Under the pieces are notes generated by a model. The model was not told the DNA's origin and ran no database searches. It saw only the letters and a list, made by a program, of their open reading frames with translations. From NCBI GenBank assembly GCA_009192285.1, contig WBVU01000021.1:186001-250000 (forward strand): a DNA stretch of 64,000 nucleotides. The letters run 5' to 3'. Of this stretch, positions 1-12,460 are shown one piece after another. This DNA comes from Morchella semilibera (taxonomy: Eukaryota > Ascomycota > Pezizomycetes > Pezizales > Morchellaceae). Positions within the stretch are counted from its first letter, which is position 1. Each line of letters starts with the position of its first letter. A program made the position numbers and the translations under genes.

Positions 1-639
1 TGCTAACCACATCCCTAGACAAACCGGCCTTTCTCCTGGTTAATGACAGGGCATTTCCGCACTGGCTCGACTCCGGTTACTGGAAAGGCCGGCTATCTAC
101 TAGGAAAAGACACTGAAAATTTTCATTCCCCAGTACCAGGACTCTGCTTCATTACTAGCAACTTCCTCGACACATTCCGTCGAGGGAGCTTGGAGATATC
201 TCCTCTTTATCTCCCCTGATTAAAGTCTCGGCGCGGGTAAATATATCCTGGGTAACAGAAATGGTGGCTCATGTGGTAGCGGCGGCGGTACGAGCAGCTA
301 TGCAAGTAGCAGTGGGGTGGTGGCGGGTATACAACAAGTGCGGGGGCGTATGTAGAAGTGGGGAATGGTATGGTGGTTGTTGTTGTGCGGCTTTTGGTAT
401 GGGCGGGGATGATATATTGGGGGCTATAGTCGAGTTATGGATCTATTATCTATTATGTACTGGATTACATCCGTTTGAAAGCTTCTATAATATGATTGGT
501 CGGGCACGACTAGGTATTTGACCAAGCGCGACACATGAGAATACCGAAACTCTACATAAATGATCGTAGCCCCCAATAGCAGCTGTACTAGGAGCCCAGG
601 AGAACTTGATATCCATACTTGAAAGTAGAGAAGCACCTA
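1..639. other. Intergenic, no gene seen
   Basis: I see no credible gene here. A small inverted repeat lies at about 22-95, pairing CCGGCCTTTC with GAAAGGCCGG, and a short stem lies near 165-190. ORFs in this stretch have no recognisable content. Confidence 0.5.
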
Positions 640-1174
640 CAACTCGAGCTGCTAACCCCTAGTCTGCGGCACATCATCCGCCGAACCACCCAAGGCTAAA
701 AAAATAATTAAATGATAAAAAGGCCGGCAACAAAAGACTTATGTGAGTAAGTATCATCCCTCAAGAGCGTCGCTACCATATTGGGCTTTCTCATCACTGC
801 TCCCACCAGGATTTGAACCTGTCGTGGTCATATGACGAAGCCCAGTGTATTACCACTAGGCCACGCCACGATGCTTTTGTTTGTGTCGTTGTAGTTTATG
901 AGCGGTGGAAAGATCCTTTCCTTGGCAACGCATCAAAACCCACGAACTGAATTGCATCACAGGGCAATGCATGAGGGATCAAACTGGGAGGAATTGGGGG
1001 GGGGAGGGGAAGCCGAAGGCCGCCATATGAAATGTCTAACTGGCAGGAATGGGAATCGGAAAGCGAAGGCCCCCATAACTAGAGTACATGTATATGTACT
1101 TACCCACCATAGAGAGAGCTATCTAGAGGATTAAAACTTACACAACCCGCAGTCGCGAGGTGGTAACCCTAGTA
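640..1174 (-). repeat. 535-bp dispersed repeat with terminal direct repeats, copy 1
   Basis: This segment is the inverted, diverged copy of 46315-46868. Read on the minus strand, both copies start with ACTAGGGTTACCACCTCGCG. They end with a related sequence (641-663 here, partly decayed), so the unit carries about 25-33 bp terminal direct repeats. Inside is a tRNA-like module (798-873) followed by a T-rich tail containing TAAGTCTTTTGTTGC. No ORF is conserved between copies. It may be a SINE-like or TRIM/SMART-like miniature retroelement. The TG...CA ends expected of an LTR are not visible, so the class is unresolved. Confidence 0.75.
798..873 (-). repeat. tRNA-related module (box A and box B)
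   Basis: On the minus strand the sequence shows an internal Pol III box A (TGGCCTAGTGG) and a perfect box B (GGTTCAAATCC). The T arm forms a 4-bp stem, but the acceptor arms do not pair, so this is a tRNA-derived repeat head and not a functional tRNA gene. An almost identical module occurs at about 46617-46693 on the plus strand. Confidence 0.65.
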
Positions 1175-2360
1175 TTATAGTACCACCAAACAGAGATTTT
1201 AAGCCTAAACAAAACCTAAGAATTGTGCAAACAGAGTAGTGAGCACTAATATGCACTGCCGTGGATATTGGATTAATTTGCTAGCGTTACTGCCGGCCCC
1301 CTATCGCAAAAAACACAACCTTTGGTGCAGACGGCGCTGGCGAGGTTTTCGGGTATCTACTTGCTTTGCAGTATTGAAATTTTATTCAGATACCTCTGGC
1401 ACGAGAATCTATAGTTCCTTCTCGCGCCGTATCTGTATCCCCCACAACTCTTCCGGGTCGTGGAGTCTATTGTGGGGGTAGATACTAGCATGTAGGACCT
1501 TGGAGGATAGAAAAGCAGACAGTAATGCCTTGGGATTTTGTGCAAAAGAACATGAGACCTTTGGGACAGCAATATGAGATAAAGCAGAATCGATCGATGA
1601 TACCTGAGATCGTCTCGAGTCTCTTTTGGCCCCCCCCCACATACAATTCGAAATTACAAACTCCAAAAATAAGGGTTAGGGTTTGCCAACCAACCTCCGC
1701 TTCAAAGTCACAGAACCATGAAGTCTCGAGACTGGACACTTGTTCCAAGACTTTCAATATTAGAATTAAAAGATACAAGGGGAGACAAGACCTATCCCAA
1801 TCTTATCTCGTACCCGTCAATTGTGAGAGTAACCGATGCTTGTATAACTTTATCCATAGCTAGTTCAAATATTCTTTTCATGTACCATATCCCCCATTTT
1901 TGGTACCCTCAATATACGTCTCCGCGTTTGACCACAAGTACCAGAAAAGACCTCTGTATCAATGGGCGTCTTCTCATAACCAATATTTTGCACCATATCG
2001 GAGCACCAAAGTTAACCTGTAGTTTCGACTCACATCATTTCCAGTGCATGGTTAGCATTACCATGTGCCGGAATAGCTACATGTATCATAGACACCAACA
2101 GACGTTTGCGGTAACAGGAATATGCATATACAAGAAGTTCCCCCGCCTTTCAACGGTATCATCCACGCCCCGTACCATTACCTGTCAAATCTCACTCCGA
2201 TCTGATGAACACCCAAGAGATCCAAGCCATGGAACAACCCGTCCCATGCTTGTTCCAGCATTTGTCGACCCCTCTAATCCTATATATAGCTCCCTAAACC
2301 CACACACCGACGGCACATTCCGCGGCCGACGCCGCCTCCCTGGACAGAGCTCACCACGAC
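1175..2360. other. Intergenic, no gene seen
   Basis: There is a telomere-like AGGGTTAGGGTTT at 1671-1683 and a C run near 1631. Otherwise I see no recognisable gene. A long open frame (1718 to 2509) crosses this stretch, but its only meaningful part is the last 25 codons, which form exon 1 of the downstream gene. Confidence 0.5.
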
Positions 2361-2372
2361 ACTCTGGTTGGG

Positions 2373-2380
2373 TATATAAA
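2373..2380 (+). promoter_or_regulatory. TATA box of the small secreted-protein gene
   Basis: TATATAAA lies about 55 nt upstream of the ATG at 2432. The short leader between them is C/A-rich and ends ACCCAAAATG, a good fungal initiation context. Confidence 0.6.
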
Positions 2381-2431
2381 AGAGACCCCCCAGCTCATGT
2401 GCTGCCAAAGAGGCCCAGCAACCAACCCAAA

Positions 2432-2834
2432 ATGTTCGCACCGCTTTTCCACCTCTTCCTTCTCAGCATTCTCACCTGTCTCGTGGTCTCCATGGATGTG
2501 ACCAAGTAGTCCGCTCTGTGCAGCTAGTCGTTAGCCAGAACAGCTAATAGGTCGCAATAGACGTGGCCAAAACGACACCTACGAAGACCGGGAGAGGGAC
2601 TGCGCCAAGGCATACGAGTATGCAAGCCTCAGCATGGACTACACGGCGATACCCGCGTACTGCACAAAGCCGGGTTACGGGCTTTCCGAAAGCGGTGGTA
2701 CTACCACCAGTGCGGGTAGTGCTGCGGCGAGCACAGGAGGTTCGGGGGCGTCGGGCGCGGGGGTGAGGTGTGGGGTGAGGGGTGAGGTGGTTTGGGGCGG
2801 AGTGGTATTTGCCGCGGTCTTGGTGGGGTGGTGA
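2432..2834 (+). CDS. Small secreted, probably GPI-anchored protein (two exons)
   Basis: I propose exon 1 at 2432-2505 and exon 2 at 2561-2834, joined across a 55-nt intron (2506-2560). The intron has donor GTAGTC, a branch-like GCTAAT at about 2543 and acceptor AATAG. The joined frame gives about 115 residues. It starts with a hydrophobic signal peptide (about residues 3-20). A charged segment with two cysteines follows (CAKAYEY and YCTKPGYG). Then comes a Ser/Gly/Ala/Thr-rich linker and a C-terminal hydrophobic run (GVVFAAVLVGW), typical of a GPI-attachment signal. No enzyme domain is visible. It is probably a small cell-wall or plasma-membrane surface protein. A TATA box and short leader precede it. 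The donor is weak, and cDNA would settle the splice site. The function is not known. Confidence 0.6.
2506..2560 (+). other. Predicted intron of the secreted-protein gene
   Basis: A 55-nt spliceosomal intron in phase 2, the size usual in filamentous fungi. It bypasses the in-frame TAG that ends exon 1 at 2507-2509 and restores the frame of the GPI-tailed exon. Other acceptor choices (2550 or 2538) do not keep the frame with this donor. Confidence 0.5.
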
Positions 2835-5800
2835 TGATTGGGGCTGGAGGTTAAAGAAGGCATAAAGGTCTTCGGCCAGTTTTTTACGTATAGTTCCGGG
2901 GCTACGGTCACTTATGTTGAATGAGATTCCATGATTAGCCTCCAGCATGTTCTCTATCGGAAATACTGGTGTAGCTATATGACCATCTCCGATTCCAGTT
3001 ATTTAGCTCATGATCATAGAGAAAGTAGTAAATACGAATTCATATATGTATATAACCTTTGTAGAGATCTGGGTTTCGGGGGTGTCAAAGTAACCTCTAA
3101 TTTTATTACCATCTGCTTGCTTGAGATAATGGTGTAAATATGATCTTTCAGCCTTGCGCGCATGTTCATTGTGATTGGAGGTTGAATTAAGCGTGCATGT
3201 GCCCTCGCTAGAAATAACCATAAATAACGCAAGGATCTTTGGTTCGCGTGCGGCTGAGCCTTGCACGGGCAGAAACAGTTGCCAAGCTTTGCTGCCGACG
3301 TAAGAGTGAGAGCAGGTGGGGACTAAATATAAGTACATGTATACATGTATGTATGGCTCCGTTCTCACTGTGCAGCAGCAGCAACTATTGGAACATACAT
3401 GTAACTACGAACATGACAAGCTCTACTTTGCTGGTGAAGCATCAATCTACCTGACCGATTCACAGGATATCACTCGATGTCAGGCAAACATCCAATGCCC
3501 GCCGATCTTGTTGCCTACTTTCCTAACTACGTCTCTAATATACAAGACTGTATTCCCACCATTCATATACCAACAATCATATATCCCGTTTCCTAGGAAC
3601 ATAAGTATCGGACAAAACCCCTAGCACTCCCGACTGAAATCTCATGGACTAGTAGTTGGCATGGCCACACTCCCCTCATGCCTCAGCCTTCCAAAGGATG
3701 TAAATATGAGAGAAATAGGCCAGGCGGTGTTAATTACCCGCATCTATTTGTCAATTAAAGAGCCCAATAGTCCCTTTGTCTGCGGACAATTTACATACAG
3801 AGGTAATCACCGACTTTCGTGTAGCCGCTAGTATCCATAGTCTCCTAGCAATATAACCTGTCAATTCAACATCGATATTATTCAAGCGTGGATAACTCAA
3901 AATTTTCATATTTGTCGATTGCCGCAGTTTAACGTAGGTTTTATTATGTTTGCCATATACCGCCGCCGGTTTTGCGGGTAAATATTGTTCACTAGGCTCG
4001 GGTGTAATTAGGGGGCACCGGCTCTCGTCTCTTGACTAGAGCCTACTCCATGTATCCTGCTCCTTCCGCTGCTATCTAAGATACGGGGTTTGATCAGGAC
4101 GGGTTAACGCCGCCGGGGGTGCTTAAAGTATCAATGCTAGAAAAGAGGGATTGTAGTCTTCTCAGATCTGTAGAAGAGAGTAGGTGTTGTCCATTGTTCA
4201 ATTAACTCTCCCCTCCAAAGATTTCAGGGACTAGACAGTTCTTCGTCTGTATACCAATTTTGGCACTTAGAAACTGTGCAGGAACATCTTCTCCGTTGAC
4301 CGGAAGCTTCAGGCTCGGGGATATGGATATCTGTAGAGTTCTCGGAGTCAGTTAAAAAGACTTTAATATCTCTATGGGGTCCCTTATTGAGAGAAAGAAG
4401 AAGAAAAAAGAGACGAAGAAACAAAATACTACGATTGTAAGTATATAGGATTGAAAAAGCGAAGAGTTGGTTGGCCGTAATATGCGTCTCTTCAGCGGAC
4501 CTTGAAATGTTCGGTGTATGTGGCGTGGACGTTGGCAGCGAGTTTTGTGCTTGAATTCTCAGCCTCCTGCAATGAATTAAACGAGGCGACATGAGTACTT
4601 TACATGCGGAGCCATAAATCAATAGCCAAGCCCCGGCTGCTTGGTTTAATTGGCTAGGAGAGAAGTGGTTGAGGGACCTCCCTATCATAAAGAATAAACA
4701 TAGATATTTTGGATTCCAATATACAGCACTTATTACATCAAAGGCCATTTTATATGTGAATTTCATACTAGACTTAAGTTGATATCTTTATAACGGGAAC
4801 ATGTATGTTGTAAATGAGTTCAAACGAGTGAGGGAACAGGTGAATACAATGAATCCATGTACTACGTACTTGTATGGTACACCGGTCGTCCTTGTTTCAT
4901 CCTGACTAAGACCAGGACGTAATCTCTCCCGTTAATTCTCTCCTGCTACCTCCTACTGAGTTCTGTTTCTCCTCACCTTCACACTATCAAATATCTCACA
5001 ATCCTCACCTCGTAAAGTATCAGGCTGAAAGCCCTCCTTCAGAAATATACCCACTTATCAATCTTCATATTTCATTACCCTTTATTTTTACTCATAAAAC
5101 GTCTCTTCATCACTGTCAATGTTGACATCCTGCCTGACAGAATTTATTCTTATCCCAATGCAGTGATTGCTGAGAAGATCATCTCCTCATCCAACGGCTT
5201 CATTCTTGACGGATTGTGCCCTTCGCCGGGGTGTCTCTCCCGAGCCAATGCCGCCCCTCTTATCTAGTGGTAGATAACAATCTACTAGAAAGCAAATGCT
5301 GTGGTTTGTGATTTCCAGAGCTTGATGACATGATTTACGAGTTAACTGGTGCTAATTCCACTTCAATCAAAGGTCCAAGGTCCAAACATCGACCACAATG
5401 AATCCTACTCCTGTGTGTGGTTGGACACCGGAGTTACTCTCCACTGTGGGGTTCGTGCTGGGGACTCCCGTACGTTATCCTGTGTGGTGTGAATAAGGAT
5501 ACTACTCAATAGGCATTGGTCTCTTCGTTATATCGAGAGTCAAGGCCATTGGGGGTGTCCACAGATCTTCAGAGACACTCAGACTTCCGGTATGTGAACT
5601 ATGCGTATTTATCTCCATTCGATATCCCTCTCAAGGAGGTTCCATCTGCTGGGATGACTGATTTACTAATTTCTTTGGCCTATGTTAGCAAACCTGGACA
5701 TTTTCAGGTCACTCATACACCAAGACAATGCCCCTCCGGTCATACCCCGTATCCCTTCCATTGATACAGGGCTGTCGAGAGTTATCAGGAAGCGTGGAAA

Positions 5801-7490
5801 CATCTTCCTTGATGTATTTGGGTTTCCCTCCCTTTAGGTATTCATCCCCATCTTGTGCGTAAATTTTTAGCTTGTCAGTGTAATAATGGATACTCAAGGA
5901 CGAAGAGCCAAAGTGAGCACCAAGACCATAACCAACAGACCCCTTAACGCCCTCATGATACGGAGCAATTGGTAAGCCACATCGCGTCAGTCTGGGGTTA
6001 TTCACGGTTTCCTGACATAATTTGTTAAATAAAAACAGGAGGCCCATCAATGATGTCTTACTGGCACATAATGGCATGTTGGGAACAGGCTTGATGGACC
6101 CCCCGGGGGGGTTTGATACTGAAGGCGGGTAGCTCCCCTCACGAATCACATGAAAGTATGCATGTTTCTCTGTTCCCGAATCCATTTTCTTAAGACCTCG
6201 GGATTTGAACTCGATGCCTGGGCGCTCTTCCGGCGTATGTAACTGATGGAGGAGACATCTTGGCTAACCCTTTACTAGAAAGAGCGGTGTTTACGAATAT
6301 CTGACAGCTGCAGGGCATGTTCGGCTCAATGTTCACGCTTGGGTCGGGACCAGCCATCTCCTACTATCGCTGTGGCCCTGCTGCTCACAGCATGGGAATT
6401 TCGCCCCTGTTTTGGCATTCTTCAATACCGGGTCGGTACCAGATCAATCCAACACATTACGGAACCTCCAGTAAGCTAAGGGAGTTTTTCCTACAACGCT
6501 CCTAATGTGTTCATCTGGGTCCTGTATCCCAAATGTCCATAACACCCAACCCATAAGGGTCCAATGACCTTGAGAAGGCGGGGGTAGTGCCTGGACGAAT
6601 TCTCCAGGGTAACAGGACGACCGCTGAGGTCCAGGATTATGACATTGGAAGTACGAACGAGATAACAGCCGCAGAGCTGAGAGGCTAATTGACGGGGATT
6701 GCTTCTGCGGCCCGGCTAAACCAGCAGTTCAAGCTCTTCTGCCCGCTCAAACCCCCCAGTAAGGTCTCCATCCTGGTTTCTATTTTGACATGCTGAAAGA
6801 TATTTATCGATGACAGTACTGATGATCTTGACCGCATCCTTCACCAGCATCAGTCCGCCGACCACACCAGTCCCAGATCTGCGCCCTTGGAGCAATATAT
6901 GATTTTCTACGCCCATCCGGGTACGGAACCCAACATAAACCAAATGCATGGGACAAGGCTTTGATGGGTGCAGCTCAGCGGAGCAAGATTGCCTTATCCT
7001 CTCATGCTAAGTACACACGACCTCTCGGAGAACAGAGGATTCCGATCCTGTACCATCTTCTGCTGTTTGCCGATGTGACTATGGAGGAGAGTTAAGTGTA
7101 AGAATAGCACCCCCGGCGTCTGTCTGATGATTAAGACTCATAACATTTCATTCATATAGCTGCCTAAAGGAAAGATTGGGTCTGTAATCGAAGACATACC
7201 TAGGACATAGGTTGTTGTGCTGACCGGCCGTATATACAATCTGTAGTGGGGGTTGTGGCGTGTTGCGGCGGTGCCGGGGCGGAGGTGGAGATCTGCTTAC
7301 TTTCATCATTATGTAGTGGAGGGTCTCCAGTAGGCTACAATTAAGCTGTTCTATTCTTATTTTATTTTTCAATTAAATAGGCCGATAGAAGCAACTCAAG
7401 ACATATGTGGTTTCCCGTAGGCAAAGAGAAGTCTCTCTCTTCTAGTCTAGTAGTGGAGGGTGCTCGTTGTAACGAGCAATAGAAATCAGA
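2835..7490. other. Long intergenic stretch, no convincing gene
   Basis: Several medium ORFs occur (for example 4224-4766 minus, 180 codons, and 5709-6185 minus, 158 codons). I recognise no domain in them, and codon content looks random. They may include decayed repeat or gene fragments. TACATGTA-type palindromes occur at about 3333-3350 and 3400. A box-B-like GTTCAAATCC on the minus strand near 6205 has no matching box A. Confidence 0.4.
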
Positions 7491-7615
7491 TACTCGTAAC
7501 CCCATAGCGCTTCCGGACACCACTGCTACGGCATACACAGAAAAAGCCCGCCGAGGCTACTTTTGTATGGCATGCAATATTAGTCATGTTCGGAAAGTTC
7601 ATAAATTTACGAGTA
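7491..7615. mobile_element. MITE, TACTCGYAA family, copy 1
   Basis: This short non-coding element is bounded by the inverted repeat TACTCGTAA ... TTTACGAGTA. Its left part (CATAGCGCTTCCGGACACCA) aligns with 13638-13741. A third related copy is at 15958-16042. The TA at both ends fits a Tc1/mariner-type target duplication. No transposase is in the window. Confidence 0.55.
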
Positions 7616-9457
7616 GAAGGAGATGACGTACGGGGGTTCCTAATGATAGACAACGTCTACTTGCATGTTGTGATAGGAACCCCACCCTCTATCAGCTAAA
7701 ACTTCGAATAGAACCTAAAGAGGGATATAATGGTTAATTCTATCTCCTACGGGAAAGTCTCTAGCTAAGACCGGCCCATGAAATCAAGAGGCCAAGCACA
7801 CTATCACCCAAAAATACCGTACCCGGCCGCTGAATAAAAATGCAACCCCTTTAGTAAGAACTTGGTTGCACTGGTATCCGACCACTTGGTTAACGCAAAT
7901 ATAGTTCCATAGCTTAACATAAAATTATATAGGACCTGTAAATTTCTGGATCGCTGCTAAAGGAAGAGTACGAATCCGTATGTAAGTACTTGGTTAAAAT
8001 TGGAATTGAGACTACTCAGAGCAACAATGTGTAGGTACATGTATATTTAGTGGACATAATCGGGTCTGCCCTTCTCTATTACGTACGCACCACGGGCTGT
8101 AATTAAAATATAGTCAAAAATCTATAGTCTCTTCTGGGGCGGGGGACGGGTTCATGTTTAGTAGTTACATGTAAGTAAAACCAGCAATCCGCAGTACTGC
8201 CCCTTTTACATTGGGCAGTGGTTCTCGCTGTTCTTTTTCCCTTAGCTGTACATGTACGTTGGCTGGCGGTTCGACGTTCGCTCCATTGTTTTGGATAATA
8301 CTAATTATAAATTCCCATAGCAACCAATGTTTTTCGGTATGAAAATTAAAAAATTATAACAGATCCACTCATGCTCTTGTAGCAAGCGAGGAAGTTATCA
8401 GCCAAATTCCGGTGATAGGTAAATGGGTGTATGCATCTAGATAGGTAGTATGCGTCAGCGGTACGCTATATACCTTGATACACCGCCAGTACATTACCTT
8501 AATATGTACTGAGGCCCATACAACAGCTGTCATTGTTTACAAACTCCGCCTCTACTCTAAAACTTTACCCTCTGCTCATCACCATCCCTCCATATTTGCA
8601 ACCCATACCCCTTATTTGTGAGCATCCACTTCCGTCTTATGTCTCATGCATCTCACTTATCCATCTAGAACACAACATCTCACCGCACGAGCGAGCACAC
8701 GTCTGTAGGATGCTGTGGCCTCACTACAATTCATGTGCATGGGTCTTGCGGAGGAGGCTCGAAGTCCCAAAACGACTCAACCGACGGGAAGAGCTCACAT
8801 CCAGGTGTTATGGAGCTCTAGACACCCGGATTCCAACGAGTTGGAAGAGACTCCCATGCCACATGTCCCTCCCCGCTTGGTTAGGGCCTGCTGGGTAAAT
8901 CCCCAAAGAAGTAATTATCCTCTCACACATCAAAACATATTAATTCCATGTATGAAACATCTACTAATGATAATGTTGACAAAATGTGCACATGCCGCCG
9001 AGTGAGACCTTGTGATTGCCGGTGAATTGACGGGATGCTAGGTTATACAGGCCGATCATAGGGGCGTCACCGGGCCATAAACAACGGCTTGGCTACATAT
9101 ACCAGACTAGAAATCGATTATCAAAAAGAAGGCATTCTTAGGTATTGTTGAAACCGTGCTTTGACACATTCAGCGTAGAGCCAGAGGCGTGCCTCGAAAA
9201 ACTAAGTGCAACTCCAACACGAATGTCACTGCTGTGTGCCCATACTACATTCAATCTCATTATCCAACTCATCCCTCTCCAAATCCCCTCCTTCTATTAT
9301 TCACAGGGTTGGTACTTGCTGCGGGGACAGGTTTCTGCCAGTGCACCATTGCTGTGTTGCAACAGCGTTTTCTCACACAATACTTTTGGCGGAAGCTTAT
9401 TCCCGCCGCAAGTACTGGATCTAAGATAACCCAGGTCATACATGTATGTATACACAA
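7616..9457. other. Intergenic, no gene seen
   Basis: AT-rich with palindromes of the TACATGTA type (about 8038, 8167, 8250). Overlapping short ORFs at 8533-9005 and 9145-9467 have no recognisable domains and are probably chance frames. Confidence 0.45.
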
Positions 9458-9554
9458 GCCAGGGTAGTGTAGCGGTAGCACACTCTCACCAAAAACATTA
9501 AAAATTTATAAAATCGAGAGGAGTGTGGGTTCAACTAGTACTCCCACCCTGGGC
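9458..9554 (+). repeat. tRNA-derived repeat with intron-like insert, copy 1
   Basis: The plus strand shows a Glu/Asp-tRNA-like box A (TAGTGTAGCGGTAGCAC) and near-complementary acceptor ends (GCCAGGG and CCTGGGC). An anticodon-like stem CTCTC/GAGAG encloses an A/T-rich insert (AAAAACATTAAAAATTTATA). The T arm is GTGGGTTCAACT...CCCAC, interrupted by an extra AGTACT. The insert recurs in the copy at 49470-49564. It reads as a decayed intron-bearing tRNA or tRNA-derived SINE head. Confidence 0.6.
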
Positions 9555-11280
9555 ATATCTTTTGCTTGGAGGGCTGATGGGTTAATTTCGCACCTCCCCC
9601 TAGGTTAGAGCAGCCACAGAACGCGAGTGCCTTATATGCCTGACCTATACGTATACAATGTAGCTGTTTAGACCTTAGTCCCGAATATATTCACCTTACT
9701 CGACTCGGAATTAGTTTTCTACAACCTTTAGTCCGGGATATCAGTAATTATCACTTGGTCTGTCGATAGTAGCCCGCTATAATAGAGGAATGGGGTTTGC
9801 GTATATGGGAGATATTTCATTTGGTAGGTAACAGGATATGATAGTAAAGCCACACAAAAAATGCTTTCTTTTCGCGGTCAGCACTACTATAGACAGGCTC
9901 AGGATTAATGAAGTGGAAGGACGGGGCCAAGTGAATTCCTATGGCCAGAGTAGAATAACGATTCCCTGTACACCAATTGCAGTGTTATCTAGAATCTCAT
10001 GCAGTTAATACTCTCGATTTAGCAATGGCTACATGTTCACTCGCCCCTGGAACAAGTGTTAGTTTTTAACACGGTGCTGGGACCCGAGTGATAGCGGAAC
10101 AGTCACCTCACACATGATCAATAGTATCTCTTTTGCTGGTAAAGCTGCGAACATATTAAGAGGCCGCATAGTGCACCGTGCACCCGGGAATTCCCTCAGA
10201 AACACAACGTCTGTACTACTAAGACCTGGTTTGTGGTTGTCGGAGGTGGCCCCTAGCGTTTGGTCACCGGCGGAGGGGGTGTGTCATGGAATTGCGGGGT
10301 TTCCTATTGCTCACGTTTCTCATTCGTCATACTAATGTGTTGAGTCATTCAATTTGTCATATGCCTTTAATTGCGCTTTTGTATGTGAGTACTATCGTGC
10401 GCTCTCAGAGGTACGTCCCAGTCAAGTCTGGGCCGTCCGATTGGTTACTTTTCGTCTTCCACCACGTGCTGCTCTGTTCCCCTGCATTAAACCCGGGCCC
10501 TTATTTCGATACCTAATGTGTCTTTCTTAATTATAAGTATGGGCTTCGCCTGTATATCAAGAGCATGTGATGTGATTATGCTTTACGTGATCATCATCGA
10601 TGGTGCGTATTTGGTGGTTGATATGAATGTAGAGCTCTAGCGCTCTAGGATCGATTATGTGGCATAAGGCCCTCTTCAACTATGAAACCTGCTGCGCAAT
10701 TAACTCCCACTATTGCCTTGACGATCTCTCTAGCTTACCCATTTGGGCACGTATCTCATATATATGCCGGGAATCGATTCTCATGAGCTGAAGGTTAATT
10801 CTGTAATTCACGTCGAATGAAATATGTAACTCAAAACATAGGGAAACCAATTCCGTCAAATTACCCTCGTTGCCATAGCCTACGGGCTACAAGCGTTCAT
10901 GGAAGCACCAGCTGGCCTACCGGCTAACCTCTAGGAGGGTGTATTCATTCATCTGCTCTATCTCTCACTACCGCTGCATAACCCTAACCCTGGTTGGAGG
11001 GGTTTCTTTTTTGTTTAACCCACCAACCGCTGATTAGATCGGAGCGATGCAGCAAGATATGAGGCGAGACTGCTCAGGGGAGCATGTCATGGGAGTGAAA
11101 GATCGTCCGAGGACTGCTTATATATATAATACTCGCCTAGGGAGTGCGGCCGTCAGTTAAGTATGTATATACTTATGTATATAGTTAGTAGACATTACAA
11201 TTTTTACCCCAAACGGAGGCTTTAAGTACCGTAGGATGAACTATGTCTCATATCTTAACTCCAAGTACATAGTGATGAAA
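9555..11280. other. Intergenic, no gene seen
   Basis: ORFs at 10114-10516 have no recognisable content. The GC-rich stretch ATTAAACCCGGGCCCTTA (about 10485) is shared with 17797-17814, part of a very short GGGCCCGGG-ended repeat. A double CCCTAACCC motif is at 10981-10993. Confidence 0.45.
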
Positions 11281-11473
11281 AAAGGGACATCCTCATTCGC
11301 GAAAATAAAAAAAGAAGTGAGAGAGGGTTTAGCCTCCCATGCAACAAAAGACTTATGCCCCCACGCGGGGGGGCTGCTTTCCTAGATTTGAGTTAGATGG
11401 GAATTGAACGAGCGGTTCCGGCGGTCAGAGTGTTATCGCAACTCCATTCCGCTCGGCCAACTCCCAGTGAAAG
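11281..11473 (-). repeat. tRNA-derived SINE-like repeat
   Basis: On the minus strand a Ser/Leu-tRNA-like head (box A TGGCCGAGCGG, box B-like CGTTCAATTCC) at about 11404-11467 is followed by a body ending in CATAAGTCTTTTGTTGC. That tail is shared with the 535-bp repeats at 640-1174 and 46315-46868. Different tRNA-like heads attached to the same tail suggest related Pol III retroposons. Confidence 0.55.
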
Positions 11474-12218
11474 TAAATGTTGTTTTTTGAGTTTTGGCTG
11501 CTGTGTTGTTGGCGCTAGCTTGGCAGCGCTGTAGGATCTTGGCTAAAGGCGGTAACTTACCAAGTGTGGACGCGACTGATATTGCGCCAAGCTCATGGTC
11601 TTGGGTGTATGTAATAATGGCCCAGTTCAAGAACGTCAGCGGAAAACGAGTACTTGTACTTAAGCATACATGTACATGAGTTCTAAGAATTGGGGCTGAG
11701 GGCGCGCTCGAAAACTCCGGTGTTTACCTAACATGTACTTATACTCACTCTGCCAAGATTAGGATGCCGCTTACTTAGTATTCTACCATACCACAAAAGA
11801 TACTTTAATCAGTTGGGGCTGATCGGCGGCGTTTTTGTTCTGGCACCGTGAGTATAGTGCTTCTTAAAGCCTATCCGCTCTGGGTAGGATCTTTAGTGCT
11901 AGCTAAGCACCAGGTAACGCTCCATTCCTCTTACATACTTCTTGGAGATGCCGGAAGTTGGATCAGGGTGGTATATGGGTATGTAGCCTTGAAATATGCT
12001 AGAAGGGTTACTTACATGTAGTTAGTAGTATGGGTGAGGATATATGGGGCATGAATATAAAACAAGCGAACATGTAATTATGTACGTACCGGCAATGATC
12101 GAAAAACGCACATCTAGCACTCTCGGCCGCCCCGCCCGGCGCCCCGCACACGCCCGCCGTACTCTAATCGACGTACATGAGCCTTCCCATAAACACACAA
12201 AGCACATATATGAATCAG
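11474..12218. other. Intergenic, no gene seen
   Basis: Nothing recognisable apart from TACATGTA-type palindromes near 11666, 11730 and 12014. Confidence 0.45.
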
Positions 12219-12312
12219 CTCGGGTAGTGCAGCGGTCAGCACGCTCACCAAAAATATTAAATCAAGGGAAACATGTGTTAAATTATATAAATTACTCCCA
12301 CCCCCAGCCTCA
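12219..12312 (+). repeat. tRNA-derived repeat with intron-like insert, copy 2 (decayed)
   Basis: Box A (TAGTGCAGCGGTCAGCAC) and the ACCAAAAATATTAAATC insert match the copy at 9458. The 3' half is scrambled, ending near ACTCCCACCCC. Not a functional tRNA. Confidence 0.5.
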
Positions 12313-12384
12313 TTTCCTTTGCGGGCGGTGTACGAAGACGCTGGTTAAGGCCCCCCAAGACCTGCATAGAAGAATTGAAATATG

Positions 12385-12460
12385 CTCAGATAGTGTAGTG
12401 GAAGCACACCCCCACCAAAAACACTAGAGATTTCCCTCTTTTTTTTTTTTTTTTTTTTTT
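12385..12460 (+). repeat. tRNA-derived repeat, copy 3 (5' half) ending in poly(T)
   Basis: A tRNA-like head (ATAGTGTAGTGGAAGCAC) with the CACCAAAAACACTAG insert is cut short and followed by an uninterrupted run of 22 T (12439-12460). The run could serve as a Pol III terminator or be an inverted poly(A) tail of a retroposon. Confidence 0.5.

Noticed and set aside
1718-2430. Long open frame upstream of the secreted-protein exon
   Set aside because: It runs through the TATA box and leader of the gene. Its upstream part has no protein-like features, so only the last 25 codons are used.
6195-6225. Box-B-like GTTCAAATCC on the minus strand
   Set aside because: No box A at a proper distance and no foldable T arm.
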